The notes beneath the pieces are model-generated. The model searched no databases and was not told the DNA's origin. It saw only the letters and a list, made by a program, of their open reading frames with translations. Position numbers and translations under genes: made by a program. This document shows positions 8,459 to 17,320 of a stretch of 64,000 nt of DNA, piece after piece (within the stretch, counting starts at the first letter, position 1; every line of letters begins with the position of its first letter). The stretch comes from Pedobacter duraquae (GTDB lineage: Bacteria > Bacteroidota > Bacteroidia > Sphingobacteriales > Sphingobacteriaceae), in contig NZ_SNWM01000001.1 in NCBI RefSeq assembly GCF_004362245.1, forward strand, positions 496,001-560,000, written 5' to 3'.

Positions 8459-9391
8459 CTAGCGCTGGATTTTGACTTTCGCTGTATCGGCCAGCCCATA
8501 ATTTCCACTGGAAATGATCCGGTCTGTTTTGCTAAAGCGCGGTTCTAGAACTTCAATCGCCCCAGTACTTTCGATACCTTTCTTAACCAACACTTTAACG
8601 GCAGTTGAATCATTGATTAGTTTCATTACCCAAAAGGAATCTTCTGTTTCATTAGCCAGCACTGCGGCCTTGGGAAGCACCTGTGCCTGGGCATGTTGCT
8701 GCTGCGTTAACCTTACCCTGCCAATTAAACCCTGGGGGATTTCGGTTTTGCTGTTTACCTGGATGATATAGCGTTGTGTTTGTGCCAGGGAATCTACCAA
8801 AGGCATCGTTCCTGAAATTATTCCTGTCAGCCTGGTGCCATCTGGCAAAAGCACCTGAAGGGTTTTATTACTTTTGATGATCTGGTTGAGCGCATAAGGA
8901 AGATCGAGCAAAAACACGAGGCTATTTCTATTGCTGATGGTGGCCAACGCCTCTCCGTCCTGCACGTAATCCCCATTCTGATGGTTAACCTGCATAATGA
9001 CTCCCGCCTGCCCTGCCTTGATATTGGAGGTGCCGGAGAACTTAAATCCCGGATCGAGTTGATTAATGGTATTGCCGATGGAACGGGCCTCTTTGGTGAT
9101 GAGCGAGAACAACAATTGGTTGCGCTGCACCTGCTGACCTGTTCGCGCAGCGGTTTTCTGGACGTAGCCATTGATGTTGGCCTTCACAAAACTTTGCTCG
9201 AGATAGGCCGAAACTGCGGGAAGTTCTACATAGTTTGATAAACTGCTATCGCGCACGGTAGTAATGGTAACCGGAGTGGTTGGCGCTGGTGCATCGGGTT
9301 CGGCCGTTGGATCTGCGCTGGTACAGGCCGAAAGCATCTCTAAAACAGCGAGTCCGGCGTAGAGAAATTTAGTAAAGTTATGCATCATCAT
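8459..9391 (-). CDS. RND periplasmic adaptor (membrane fusion lipoprotein)
   Basis: A 310-residue HlyD/AcrA-type adaptor linking the permease to the outer-membrane channel. The lipobox MLSAC near residues 19-23 predicts a lipoprotein. It then has a beta-barrel/lipoyl half-motif (VKANINGYVQKTAARTGQQVQRNQLLF), a second half-motif (AGQAGVIMQVNHQNGDYVQDGEALATI) and a C-terminal membrane-proximal domain. The coiled-coil hairpin between the lipoyl halves is very short, so it is a compact adaptor. Its ATG overlaps the stop of the TolC-like gene by 4 nt (ATGA), implying translational coupling. Confidence 0.9.
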   Translation of the reverse strand: MMMHNFTKFLYAGLAVLEMLSACTSADPTAEPDAPAPTTPVTITTVRDSSLSNYVELPAVSAYLEQSFVKANINGYVQKTAARTGQQVQRNQLLFSLITKEARSIGNTINQLDPGFKFSGTSNIKAGQAGVIMQVNHQNGDYVQDGEALATISNRNSLVFLLDLPYALNQIIKSNKTLQVLLPDGTRLTGIISGTMPLVDSLAQTQRYIIQVNSKTEIPQGLIGRVRLTQQQHAQAQVLPKAAVLANETEDSFWVMKLINDSTAVKVLVKKGIESTGAIEVLEPRFSKTDRIISSGNYGLADTAKVKIQR

Positions 9392-10635
9392 CTGTTCCAG
9401 TAATTCAATTGGTTGATCAGTTTGAGTTTGTTTATAGTGGTTTGTCTAAGCAGGTTCTGGGCCGACAAATAATTGTTGATCGCCAGCACATAGTCGGCCA
9501 CCCGCAGGTCTCCGGTATGCAACAGCTTGCTGTCTACATCAATCAGCCCCTTACTAAAGCGAATCTGTTCGTTTATCTTAGTATACAGCGCATCGGTCTG
9601 TGCAATCTGCTGCCTGATCAAGTTAAGTTGCTGGGCATGTTGCCGGTTAAAAAAATTGCGGTATCCGGACAGGGTATTTTCTGCGAGTGCCAGTTTACTA
9701 TACTGCATTTTCTTTTGGTGACCGTCATATATCGGAACAGAAAAGGTAAAACCTACGCTGGCACCAAAATTCCGGTAAGGTTGGAAGATCAGTGACGAAT
9801 TGTAGCCACTGTTGCCATAAACACTGAGTCTGGGTTGATAGTTGAGTGCGATAGACTGCCTCAGGTTAATCGTTTTCAGGCTATCGATATCAAAACGCCT
9901 GTTAAAGAAGGCTTTTTCGGCAACCAGCAATTCGTTTTGTAATTGAGGTTCCACCAATTTTACCCGGGTGGTATCTGTTGCACCAGCCAGGTAATTCAGC
10001 ATGGCATAATCGCTCTTAAACTGCAGTTCGGCCTGCTGAAGGCTTAACTCCTGCTGCTGAAGGGTTACCAGAAAGGTGAGGTATTCTGATTGTTTATAGA
10101 TATTACTTCGGGTGAGGGATTTGAGCAGGCCTTCTTCTTTTTTCAGCAAGGCAACGAGCTCCCGGTTGAAGTTGACTTGATCCTGACTGGCAAATGCGGT
10201 AATGTATTGGTCTATAATGTTTTTGTTTAGATCATAAATGGATAGCTGATTGGCATACCGGATCGAATCGCGCTGAATTTTGATGCCTGCCAGCTGGTTA
10301 TCGATTCTTTTTTTATTGAGCAGATCGTAATTGACATTGAGTAGAACATCCAACGCCTGCCCGTTAGTGATTACTTCATCATAGCCGTAACCACGGATTA
10401 CCGGCGCATACATGCCCGAACTGCTGCCGGTTACCTGTGGTCGCGCACTTGCTCTGGCAATAAGGCTATCAATACCTGCCGCCCGCTGTTGATTTTCGAA
10501 ATCCCGGAACACCGGACTGGCCGCTTTTGCCTGCTTCAGGTAATCATCCAGGGTTTTTATGGGTTCCTGTGCAACAGCGCTCAGCGCAGTACAAATCAGG
10601 AGGATTATAGTTAAAGAAATGCGTTTGTATCTCAT
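9388..10635 (-). CDS. TolC-family outer-membrane efflux protein
   Basis: A 415-residue outer-membrane channel of the TolC/OprM family. A signal peptide (MRYKRISLTIILLICTALSAVAQ) is followed by long amphipathic helices and a barrel segment (YQPRLSVYGNSGYNSSLIFQPYRNFGASVGFTF...). It exports whatever the adjacent RND pump collects. It is the second gene of the operon: it starts 10 nt after the PAP2 stop and overlaps the adaptor start by 4 nt. Assignment rests on helical repeats, signal peptide and operon context together. Confidence 0.9.
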   Translation of the reverse strand: MRYKRISLTIILLICTALSAVAQEPIKTLDDYLKQAKAASPVFRDFENQQRAAGIDSLIARASARPQVTGSSSGMYAPVIRGYGYDEVITNGQALDVLLNVNYDLLNKKRIDNQLAGIKIQRDSIRYANQLSIYDLNKNIIDQYITAFASQDQVNFNRELVALLKKEEGLLKSLTRSNIYKQSEYLTFLVTLQQQELSLQQAELQFKSDYAMLNYLAGATDTTRVKLVEPQLQNELLVAEKAFFNRRFDIDSLKTINLRQSIALNYQPRLSVYGNSGYNSSLIFQPYRNFGASVGFTFSVPIYDGHQKKMQYSKLALAENTLSGYRNFFNRQHAQQLNLIRQQIAQTDALYTKINEQIRFSKGLIDVDSKLLHTGDLRVADYVLAINNYLSAQNLLRQTTINKLKLINQLNYWNR

Positions 10636-10645
10636 AGCGCTTACT

Positions 10646-11434
10646 TTAAAACCTTCCGGATAACATCAGGCCATTCCCTCCCTGCCCGTGGAAAGGCATC
10701 AGGGTAAAATTGCTTTGTTTTTTAAACATAAACAGCTCCTTGATATACGGATAAACCAGGTAGGCCAGCTTAGTGGAGGCGATCCCAAAGCCTGCGCCGC
10801 CTACTACATCGCTAAACCAGTGTTTGTTATTATACATCCGCAGTGTTCCGGTAGCGGTGGCCACAAAATATCCGGCGTAGCCGATCCAGGGATCAACATC
10901 TTTATATTCCTGATGGAGAAATTCGGCAGCCATGAAAGCCGAAGCGGTATGGCCCGAAGGAAAGGAGTTATAGCCGCTATGATCCGGACGCTCCCTGCCT
11001 ACCCACCTTTTGGTGAAATGGGTTGATCCACCCATGATCAGCCCTGAGGTAACGTACAGCATAGAGGCATCGAACAGGTTGTGTTTACCTTTTACCCCTG
11101 CCAGGTTTAATGCATAAACCGCTGCCGCAGGTGCAAACTGCATATAGTCATCCAGATGTGCGGCAAAAAGTGGATGGTCTTCCTGCAGCTCGTCTTTGGT
11201 GCTTACATCGAGTTGTTTTAAGGCTCCATGGTCGTAAACCGCGCCAAATCCATAGCCCATCAAGGCAACAGGCACGATGAAAGCAGCAACTTTGAATTGT
11301 TTTTTTGGAATTTCTTTTCCTGCATACCATCTTGCAGTGGTATCTGCAGGCAGGTTTGTGGTGGTATCTCGATTTTGGGCAAAGCCCTTCAAGCTAGTGG
11401 CAAACAGCAAGGAAATTCCAATAATCTTTTTCAT
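10646..11434 (-). CDS. PAP2-family membrane phosphatase, first gene of the efflux operon
   Basis: A 262-residue PAP2 acid phosphatase with signal/anchor helix. All three PAP2 motifs are present: KRWVGRERP, then FPSGHTASAF, then RMYNNKHWFSD (catalytic His and Asp). Such enzymes in envelopes remove phosphate from lipid A (LpxE/LpxF), undecaprenyl pyrophosphate or phosphatidylglycerol phosphate. The sequence alone does not say which. Being the promoter-proximal gene before an RND pump, and sharing a control box with an LtaS-like transferase and a two-component system, it fits envelope charge remodelling (inference). The start ATG lies 32 nt after the box at 11467-11485. Confidence 0.9.
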   Translation of the reverse strand: MKKIIGISLLFATSLKGFAQNRDTTTNLPADTTARWYAGKEIPKKQFKVAAFIVPVALMGYGFGAVYDHGALKQLDVSTKDELQEDHPLFAAHLDDYMQFAPAAAVYALNLAGVKGKHNLFDASMLYVTSGLIMGGSTHFTKRWVGRERPDHSGYNSFPSGHTASAFMAAEFLHQEYKDVDPWIGYAGYFVATATGTLRMYNNKHWFSDVVGGAGFGIASTKLAYLVYPYIKELFMFKKQSNFTLMPFHGQGGNGLMLSGRF

Positions 11435-11450
11435 GATCTGATATTTAAAT

Positions 11451-11485
11451 CAAAACTAGAACTCAATTATGTAGGAATTCTGTAG
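11451..11485 (-). promoter_or_regulatory. Promoter and response-regulator box of the PAP2-efflux operon
   Basis: In gene orientation the box is CTACAG-AATTC-CTACAT-AA (11485 down to 11467), a direct repeat with 11-nt period. An 8-nt spacer follows, then the perfect -7 octamer TAGTTTTG (11458-11451), 16 nt before the ATG. The same box, spacer and -7 geometry occurs before three other genes in the window. Confidence 0.7.
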
Positions 11486-11524
11486 CAACTTAACCGGCTA
11501 AAAAAGAGTTGATGCAGAGAAACG

Positions 11525-11560
11525 AAAAAGTCCTTAAACCTGCTGGCTTAAGGACTTTTT
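11525..11560. terminator. Strong bidirectional-type terminator
   Basis: AAAAAGTCCTTAA (11525-11537) and TTAAGGACTTTTT (11548-11560) make a perfect 13-bp stem with a 10-nt loop and T tracts on both sides. It lies 18 nt past the stop of the TonB receptor and insulates it from the PAP2 promoter. Confidence 0.85.
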
Positions 11561-11577
11561 AAAGGTGTTTAAGATGA

Positions 11578-13974
11578 TTAAAATTTCAGGATAAAGTTAG
11601 CCAGGAAACGCGCAGGCATCTGCGGCGTTAGCCTTACCGACCATGCTTTTTCGCTGGTCAGGTTATCTACTTTAAATCCAATTCTGAATTTTGGTTGATC
11701 ATAAAACAAGCTTGCATCAAAGATCTGATAAGCCGGAATAATAAATTTAGAATTATAGGTATTGGTGTGGTACGACTGATCGCCGATGTTACCACCAAAA
11801 CCTGCACCCAATCCTCTTAATTTTCCTTCAGGCATGCGGTAGCTTACCCAGAAGTTAAAAGCATTTGGCGGGCCTGACTGTCCTGGGCGCAAACCATTGT
11901 TTCTTACATCAGCAGCCTCAGTAAGTTTACTGTCGTTATAGGCATACCCTACAACAATGTTTAATCCAACAACCGGGTTGGCTGTAAACTCAACTTCCAG
12001 TCCCCTGCTCAATTGTGATCCATCCTGAATAGAATAGTTTACATTAACAGGATCCGGACGCAGGATATTCTGCACTTTAATATCGTAATAACTTACTGTA
12101 CCTAACAATTTATGGTTAAACAGATCTGTTTTTACACCAAACTCCAGTTGATCTGCGTATTCTGCTTTAAAGGCACCGCCATCTCTTTTTACGCCACTTT
12201 TGTTGAAGAAACCGTTCATGTAGTTTCCGAAAAGGGAAACCTGGTCTTTAACAACTTCGTAGACTAAACCGAATTTCGGTGATAAAGAGGTTTGTCCGTA
12301 AGGACCGGTTTGCACGCCTTGTCCGCTCAATCCACCTGAAGTTTGCCCGGTAACTACGTTATAAACACCTTTGTATTGAAAACGATTGATCCGCAGACTT
12401 ACCATAGCATTTAAGCGATCGGTTACACTGAAGACATCAGAAACGTAAGCAGCATAGGTATTGTCGCCATTGTACTCTTTACGTAAAGCACCTCTGGATG
12501 ATAAAGAATCCACTTTAAACTGGCTCACGCGGTATGTTGTTGGGATATTTACAAAATCAACATCGGGAAGGTTTACAGTCACGCGGTCAAAGTCGTTAAA
12601 GTTATTGTAGTAATCTAAACCGGCAACAATTCTGTTCCTGTGACCAGCAATTTTGAAGTCGCCAATGAAGTTTTGTTGTAAATCTGTAGCGATAAACTGG
12701 GTATAACCCACAATCACATTTGGACGGATCACAGTTTCAGATCTGCCATTCAGGGCGGTGATATCACCACTAATGGATGAACGGGCACGTGAAAGAATAG
12801 TCTGGGAAGTCCAGGAATCGGAGATCTTATAATTGATCTGTCCGAAAATATTCATCATCTGCGTTTTATACGTCAGATCGTTGCTCAGGAATGTTTTGTT
12901 ATAGGGGAAGTTGATATCAGCAATAGATCTGGTTATTTCAGTTTTGCCCGTTGGAACACCTACAAAAGGGTTTAAGCGCACTACAGAAGTACCTTTAGCC
13001 TGTCCGAATTCAACATCCAGCAACAAGGAAAGTCGGTCAGTAATCTGATACGAAAAACTTGGCGCAATACTCATGGAGTTGGTATAGCCCTGATCCTGGA
13101 AGCTGCGCTCCCAGGTAGTGGCGCCATTGATCCGGAACAACGCTGTTTTATCAGCATTAACAGGTGTGTTGACATCCACAGTTAAACGGTTAAAGTTCCA
13201 ACTACCGGTATAGTATCCCACTTCTCCGCCGAAAGCATTATAAGGTTTTTTGGTTACACGGTTATACAAACCACCATAGCTACTGGCAATACTATTGCCA
13301 AACAAAGTTGCAGAAGGACCTTTGATGGCTTCGATCCGCTCTAAGTTGGCCGGATCAATAAATGAAAAAGCCGCACCGGCTACTCCATTTCTGGCATTAG
13401 GCTCGGTGTCAAAACCGCGGGAGCGGAAGGTTACACGACCCTGATTGGCAGTCATAGGGATACCTGCACCGGGAACGTTTTTAGCGATGCTTCCCAGATC
13501 TACCGCCATCTGCTCCTGGAAAAGTTCTTTAGGTACTGAATTGTAAACCTGTGGATTCTCCAGATTTTTTAAGGGCAGGCGGGCGATGTAAATGGATTCC
13601 TTTTGGGTAAATCTATTTGTGTTTCCTGCAATCGTTACTTCTTGCAGGGCCTGCACATTTTCTCTTTCCAGTTGATAATTGGCGACGGTCGAATCACCAG
13701 CGATAACCCTAACAGCAAGATCTTTCTGCGGCGCACCGAGAACCTGGATTCTCAAGGTATAACTACCTGGGGCTACTTGATTAAAAGTGTACTTTCCATC
13801 CTCATCTGTAAGGGTTATTTTTTTGTTTTGCAACAAGGTGACTGAAGCGGATGCAAAGGGTTGTCCATCGAAAAGCGTAACTCTTCCAGATATTTTTCCG
13901 GTAGTCTGCGCGAAAGTGTTCAAGCCGGTCACTATTAAAATGACAGTCAGGATGCGGTGTAAAAGTCTCATCAA
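11578..13974 (-). CDS. TonB-dependent siderophore-type receptor
   Basis: A 798-residue outer-membrane receptor. A signal peptide is followed by a carboxypeptidase-regulatory-like domain (residues ~25-110: GKISGRVTLFDGQPFASASV). Then come a plug domain (~150-240, RVTFRSRGFDTEP, IEAIKGPSATLFGN) and a 22-strand barrel ending in FLANFILKF with terminal Phe. The plug wording and barrel match siderophore receptors. It follows the DUF4198-like gene by 92 nt on the same strand and stands opposite a PepSY membrane protein, a common iron-uptake arrangement. A Fur-like 16-mer lies in the shared upstream region. The ligand is unknown. Confidence 0.92.
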   Translation of the reverse strand: MMRLLHRILTVILIVTGLNTFAQTTGKISGRVTLFDGQPFASASVTLLQNKKITLTDEDGKYTFNQVAPGSYTLRIQVLGAPQKDLAVRVIAGDSTVANYQLERENVQALQEVTIAGNTNRFTQKESIYIARLPLKNLENPQVYNSVPKELFQEQMAVDLGSIAKNVPGAGIPMTANQGRVTFRSRGFDTEPNARNGVAGAAFSFIDPANLERIEAIKGPSATLFGNSIASSYGGLYNRVTKKPYNAFGGEVGYYTGSWNFNRLTVDVNTPVNADKTALFRINGATTWERSFQDQGYTNSMSIAPSFSYQITDRLSLLLDVEFGQAKGTSVVRLNPFVGVPTGKTEITRSIADINFPYNKTFLSNDLTYKTQMMNIFGQINYKISDSWTSQTILSRARSSISGDITALNGRSETVIRPNVIVGYTQFIATDLQQNFIGDFKIAGHRNRIVAGLDYYNNFNDFDRVTVNLPDVDFVNIPTTYRVSQFKVDSLSSRGALRKEYNGDNTYAAYVSDVFSVTDRLNAMVSLRINRFQYKGVYNVVTGQTSGGLSGQGVQTGPYGQTSLSPKFGLVYEVVKDQVSLFGNYMNGFFNKSGVKRDGGAFKAEYADQLEFGVKTDLFNHKLLGTVSYYDIKVQNILRPDPVNVNYSIQDGSQLSRGLEVEFTANPVVGLNIVVGYAYNDSKLTEAADVRNNGLRPGQSGPPNAFNFWVSYRMPEGKLRGLGAGFGGNIGDQSYHTNTYNSKFIIPAYQIFDASLFYDQPKFRIGFKVDNLTSEKAWSVRLTPQMPARFLANFILKF

Positions 13975-14066
13975 ATAAATTTTCTAATTATGTGTTGTAA
14001 CAGCAAAGATAGAAAAGTTATTTATAACGAGTCTAATTAAGGAATATTAAATCGGGCGTATTCATT

Positions 14067-14789
14067 TCAGTTGAGAAAAAAGCAATAATTACAGCGGTGC
14101 CTGACACTGGTATACGGTATATCCAAATAGGTGCCTGACTTTTTACTTATCCAATCCTGCCTGATCATATACATTCCTTTTAAAGTTGGCCAAAAGTTGG
14201 CTTCACCTTTTTCGTCCAGCACAAGTTCTTTTTCCCAATTTTCTGGATTGAAGACCCGAAGTTTAACGCCTGCCTTTGCAGGAGCATTGTTATTGAACGC
14301 GCTGATTTTTACAGATTTGCCGACCCAATCGGCTATGATATCGAGAAATTGTTCTGGCATTGGACTGTTGTGCGCTGAGCCAACTGTATACTGTGCACAG
14401 AGGTAATCAATGGGCAGCACGTTTTCACCACCCGTTTTTGAACGGTCTATAACGGGATGGGTTGCATTGATTCCAACAATACGGTAAACGCCTTGTTCCT
14501 TTGGCAAATAAGAGAATGTCCAGTAGTCTGATTTCATGTGCATTGCTACCGGAATCTTTTTACCGGAAGGTGTAATTACATTAAATTTAAAATCACCAGT
14601 CAGCACAAGTTCCTTCCCCTGCTGCCTGTGCCTGATCCCCTGTTCATCAATATTGCCATAGATAATTTCTACTACAACTTCAGTATTAATCTTTCCGATA
14701 CCCTTAATTTCCAACCAGTAAGCGGCGGCATGCGTCACGCTAGACAAGCCAACTAGTAATAGCAAAAAAGAGATTGATTTCAGAAACAT
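14067..14789 (-). CDS. DUF4198-like periplasmic metal-uptake-associated protein
   Basis: A 240-residue exported protein. I use the ATG at 14789 because it opens directly with the signal peptide MFLKSISFLLLLVGLSSVTHAA; the upstream ATG at 14822 would add 11 residues before it. The body (AAYWLEIKGIGKINTEVVVEIIYG, GDFKFNVITPSGKKIPV, GVYRIVGINATHPV) resembles DUF4198/NikM-like beta proteins that accompany TonB metal receptors. It reads into the siderophore-type receptor. The C-terminus HRCNYCFF has two Cys. The role, probably accessory to metal uptake, is inferred from context. Confidence 0.7.
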   Translation of the reverse strand: MFLKSISFLLLLVGLSSVTHAAAYWLEIKGIGKINTEVVVEIIYGNIDEQGIRHRQQGKELVLTGDFKFNVITPSGKKIPVAMHMKSDYWTFSYLPKEQGVYRIVGINATHPVIDRSKTGGENVLPIDYLCAQYTVGSAHNSPMPEQFLDIIADWVGKSVKISAFNNNAPAKAGVKLRVFNPENWEKELVLDEKGEANFWPTLKGMYMIRQDWISKKSGTYLDIPYTSVRHRCNYCFFLN

Positions 14790-14848
14790 AGCCCTATGAT
14801 GAACAACAAAGTTACTTATCAATCGCTAAGATTACCCCAACTGTTCTT

Positions 14849-14864
14849 AATTATTCTAAATAAT
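14849..14864. promoter_or_regulatory. Fur-like half-palindrome shared with 4481-4496
   Basis: AATTATTCTAAATAAT is identical to the reverse complement of 4481-4496. It contains a 6-3-6 inverted repeat (ATTATT-CTA-AATAAT). It sits between the divergent DUF4198/TonB operon (start 14789) and the PepSY gene (start 14899), so it could control both. Confidence 0.5.
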
Positions 14865-14875
14865 CGGTAATTTTG

Positions 14876-14887
14876 GTGTTTAAACAC
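14876..14887. promoter_or_regulatory. 12-bp perfect palindrome GTGTTTAAACAC
   Basis: GTGTTTAAACAC is its own reverse complement and ends 11 nt before the PepSY start codon. It may be an operator or a leader hairpin. No regulator can be assigned. Confidence 0.35.
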
Positions 14888-14898
14888 AAATAGGGAAT

Positions 14899-16086
14899 AT
14901 GGTCGCCAACAATCCGCAAAAAAGAAGCAAGCCAAAAACACTAAAATCGGAATTTGGCAAGGTCATTTCTTTTCTCCATTTGTGGCTCGGACTTGCCGCA
15001 GGAACCATCCTGCTTGTTGTTGCACTCACTGGATGTATTCTGACTTTCGAAGATGAATTAACGCCAATCATTTATGCGCAGGAGCAAAAGGTTACGCCTG
15101 CTCCGGCTAGGCTCTCTGCAGATTCGCTGGTATCATTAGCGAAGTTGACGTATCCAAAGAAAAAAATCTTCAGGATTTATCTGCCTGCAGAAAAGGATCA
15201 AAGTGTGAAAGTAACTTTTGGCACCAAGAAAAAAGGTTACGATTATCTATACATGAACCCTTATACCGGGGCTATTCTTGCTAAGGGCAAGGAAGCAGAA
15301 CGTTTTTTCCCGGTTGTACTCAACTTACACAGGTATTTGCTGGCCGGCGATACGGGGAAAATAATTACCGGTATTTCCTGTGCGATTACGTTTTTCATGA
15401 CGCTAAGTGGACTATATCTCTGGTGGCCGAATAACAAGAAGGTTTTGAAGCAACGCCTGAAAGTTAAAATGGATGCTTCGAGAAAACGTTTAAACTGGGA
15501 TCTTCATGGTGTTGGTGGCTTTTACGCCATGATCTTTTTGTTTTTCATTACGCTGACTGGCCTGATATGGAGTTACGATTGGGTGGAAACCATGATGTTT
15601 AAAATGACCGATGGCAAGAAAGAACAGGTGGAAGTGGTTAAAGAACCTGAGGGAAAGATCAAAAAGGAAAAAGGAATTGTAGAACTCGTCGTTACTGCTA
15701 CAAACACGGTTTATCCCACACACGGGCAGATCATGATTACCTTTCCGGATAAAAAGGGGAAACCTTTTACGGTTTCAAAAGAGAATTCAGCTGCATTAGT
15801 GGATACCGTTAGTCAGCTTTATCTGGACAGCAGAACGGCAAAAGTCCTGAAAGTAGCGTCCTTCAGTTCCTTGAGTTTAGGATCGCAGGTCAGGAAACTG
15901 AACAAATCGATTCACACGGGGAGCATCCTGGGCTGGCCCACAAAGATTATCGCATTTCTTACCGCTTTGATTACTGCGAGTTTACCTATTACCGGACTGC
16001 TAATTTGGCTAGGCCGGGGCAAGAAAAAGAAGAGCAAGCCGAAGGTTAATCCTTTACTCAGTAAGCCGGAGCCAGCCGTATTGTAA
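14899..16086 (+). CDS. PepSY-associated membrane protein, likely iron/siderophore reductase type
   Basis: A 395-residue PepSY_TM protein with four predicted membrane helices: WLGLAAGTILLVVALTGCILTF near 31-52; IITGISCAITFFMTLSGLYLWW near 155; AMIFLFFITLTGLIWSY near 215; and IIAFLTALITASLPITGLLIWL near 360. Two PepSY regions lie in the periplasmic loops. His residues in NLHRYLL, DLHGVGG and KSIHTGSILG sit at helix ends, as expected for heme ligands in this family, which includes siderophore-iron reductases (FhuF/FoxB/PiuB-type roles). It is divergent from the TonB receptor operon. Its 3' end overlaps the convergent kinase gene by 29 nt. Confidence 0.85.
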   Translation: MVANNPQKRSKPKTLKSEFGKVISFLHLWLGLAAGTILLVVALTGCILTFEDELTPIIYAQEQKVTPAPARLSADSLVSLAKLTYPKKKIFRIYLPAEKDQSVKVTFGTKKKGYDYLYMNPYTGAILAKGKEAERFFPVVLNLHRYLLAGDTGKIITGISCAITFFMTLSGLYLWWPNNKKVLKQRLKVKMDASRKRLNWDLHGVGGFYAMIFLFFITLTGLIWSYDWVETMMFKMTDGKKEQVEVVKEPEGKIKKEKGIVELVVTATNTVYPTHGQIMITFPDKKGKPFTVSKENSAALVDTVSQLYLDSRTAKVLKVASFSSLSLGSQVRKLNKSIHTGSILGWPTKIIAFLTALITASLPITGLLIWLGRGKKKKSKPKVNPLLSKPEPAVL

Positions 16087-17320
16087 ACGTGTGGTTATGT
16101 TGCTTCTGATCGTAACTAATTTCGAAACCATATAAGTTGCAGATCTGTTTGCTGATGGCAAGGCCAAGTCCCATCCCCTCCGATTCATTGGATTTGGAGA
16201 ACCGGTCAAACAAGCGGTTCTGGAATCGCGTTTCTTTGCCAGTATTGGAAATTGTCAGCGTTTCGGCAGAAAGCGAGATCCAGATCTGACCACCGGGGAT
16301 ATTGTGTCTTACCGCATTACTAAAAAGGTTGTTCAATAAAATATCAGCGAGATATCGGCTCATCTGAATTTTCTTTTCCGAGAGATCAGCATTAATCTGC
16401 AAGTTATCCCGTTCAAAGAGCTCCTTAAACTGCCTGATTTTACCCGAAATCATGTCTTTCAGATCAATCTCCTGCGCATCGGAGATTAGGTTATTCTCAA
16501 TTTTAGCCAGGAGTAAGAGCGACTGGTGCAAACGTGACAGTCGACCTGTAGCATGGTAAATATCTTCCAGCAACGCGCCCTGATATTCGGTAAAAGACTC
16601 AGTTTGTAGCAAAGAATCAAGTTTTGAATTGATGACCGCAAGTGGGGTCATCATTTCGTGCGATGCATTGTCGGTAAAGCTTTTAAGTTCCTTATAGTCC
16701 TGCCTTACCTTTTCGGCCATGGCATTTGCCGAGGTATTGAGCTCATTAAATTCGTCGATGCGCGTGGGTTCTGCAATGATTGTATCCGTTTTGGCGACTT
16801 CAAAATTCCGCATGCCATCTAAAGTCACGTAAAAAGGTTTCCATAGCCTGTTTAACACAAATCGGTTGATCAAGAACAGGGAGATTAGCACGATAATGGT
16901 AACACCGAGGGTAATCAGCAGGATAATCCTGACCAGGTCTTCAGATTCTACCCGCGATTTGGTGATAGTTACCTCAATGAGTTTACCATTTAACCGCACT
17001 GAGGTAACCAAGCTTCTTCCCGGCTCTGTTTCTTTTTCTTTGGGGTCAACATACGTCGTATAACTGAAGTCGCGTACAACCGGAGCATTCGCTAGCAGTT
17101 TTTTGTAGGATACCTGCTGATCGAGATAACTTGCAGGCAAGGGCAATTTCTGGTATGTGCTGGTATATTGTCTGATTTCGTTCTCTTCTACTGCCAGATC
17201 CCGATCAAGTTTATTGGTTAAGATCAGGTGGATAAACAGGTAATAAAGGACGCCAGTGATGACCAATACAAAAATTGAGGTCAGGATGTTGACGCGGTTG
17301 TAGCGTGCAGATAATTTCAT
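16058..17320 (-). CDS. Two-component sensor histidine kinase (QseC/PmrB-like architecture)
   Basis: A 420-residue membrane kinase. It has TM1 (~11-33), a ~100-residue periplasmic sensor domain rich in charged residues, and TM2 (~134-154, IILLITLGVTIIVLISLFLI). Next are a HAMP-like linker, HisKA with phospho-acceptor His221 in NASHEMMTPLAV, an N-box (NNLFSNAVRHN) and a G-box (GMGLGLAISKQI). It is translated after the response regulator with a 4-nt ATGA overlap. It would phosphorylate that regulator, whose predicted box occurs at four promoters here. The stimulus is unknown; PmrB-like envelope or cationic-peptide sensing is only a guess from the target genes. Confidence 0.92.
   Translation of the reverse strand: MKLSARYNRVNILTSIFVLVITGVLYYLFIHLILTNKLDRDLAVEENEIRQYTSTYQKLPLPASYLDQQVSYKKLLANAPVVRDFSYTTYVDPKEKETEPGRSLVTSVRLNGKLIEVTITKSRVESEDLVRIILLITLGVTIIVLISLFLINRFVLNRLWKPFYVTLDGMRNFEVAKTDTIIAEPTRIDEFNELNTSANAMAEKVRQDYKELKSFTDNASHEMMTPLAVINSKLDSLLQTESFTEYQGALLEDIYHATGRLSRLHQSLLLLAKIENNLISDAQEIDLKDMISGKIRQFKELFERDNLQINADLSEKKIQMSRYLADILLNNLFSNAVRHNIPGGQIWISLSAETLTISNTGKETRFQNRLFDRFSKSNESEGMGLGLAISKQICNLYGFEISYDQKQHNHTFTIRLAPAY

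Noticed and set aside
16058..16086. Convergent 29-nt overlap of PepSY and kinase genes taken as a frameshift
   Set aside because: Both proteins end normally for their families; short tail-to-tail overlaps are common.
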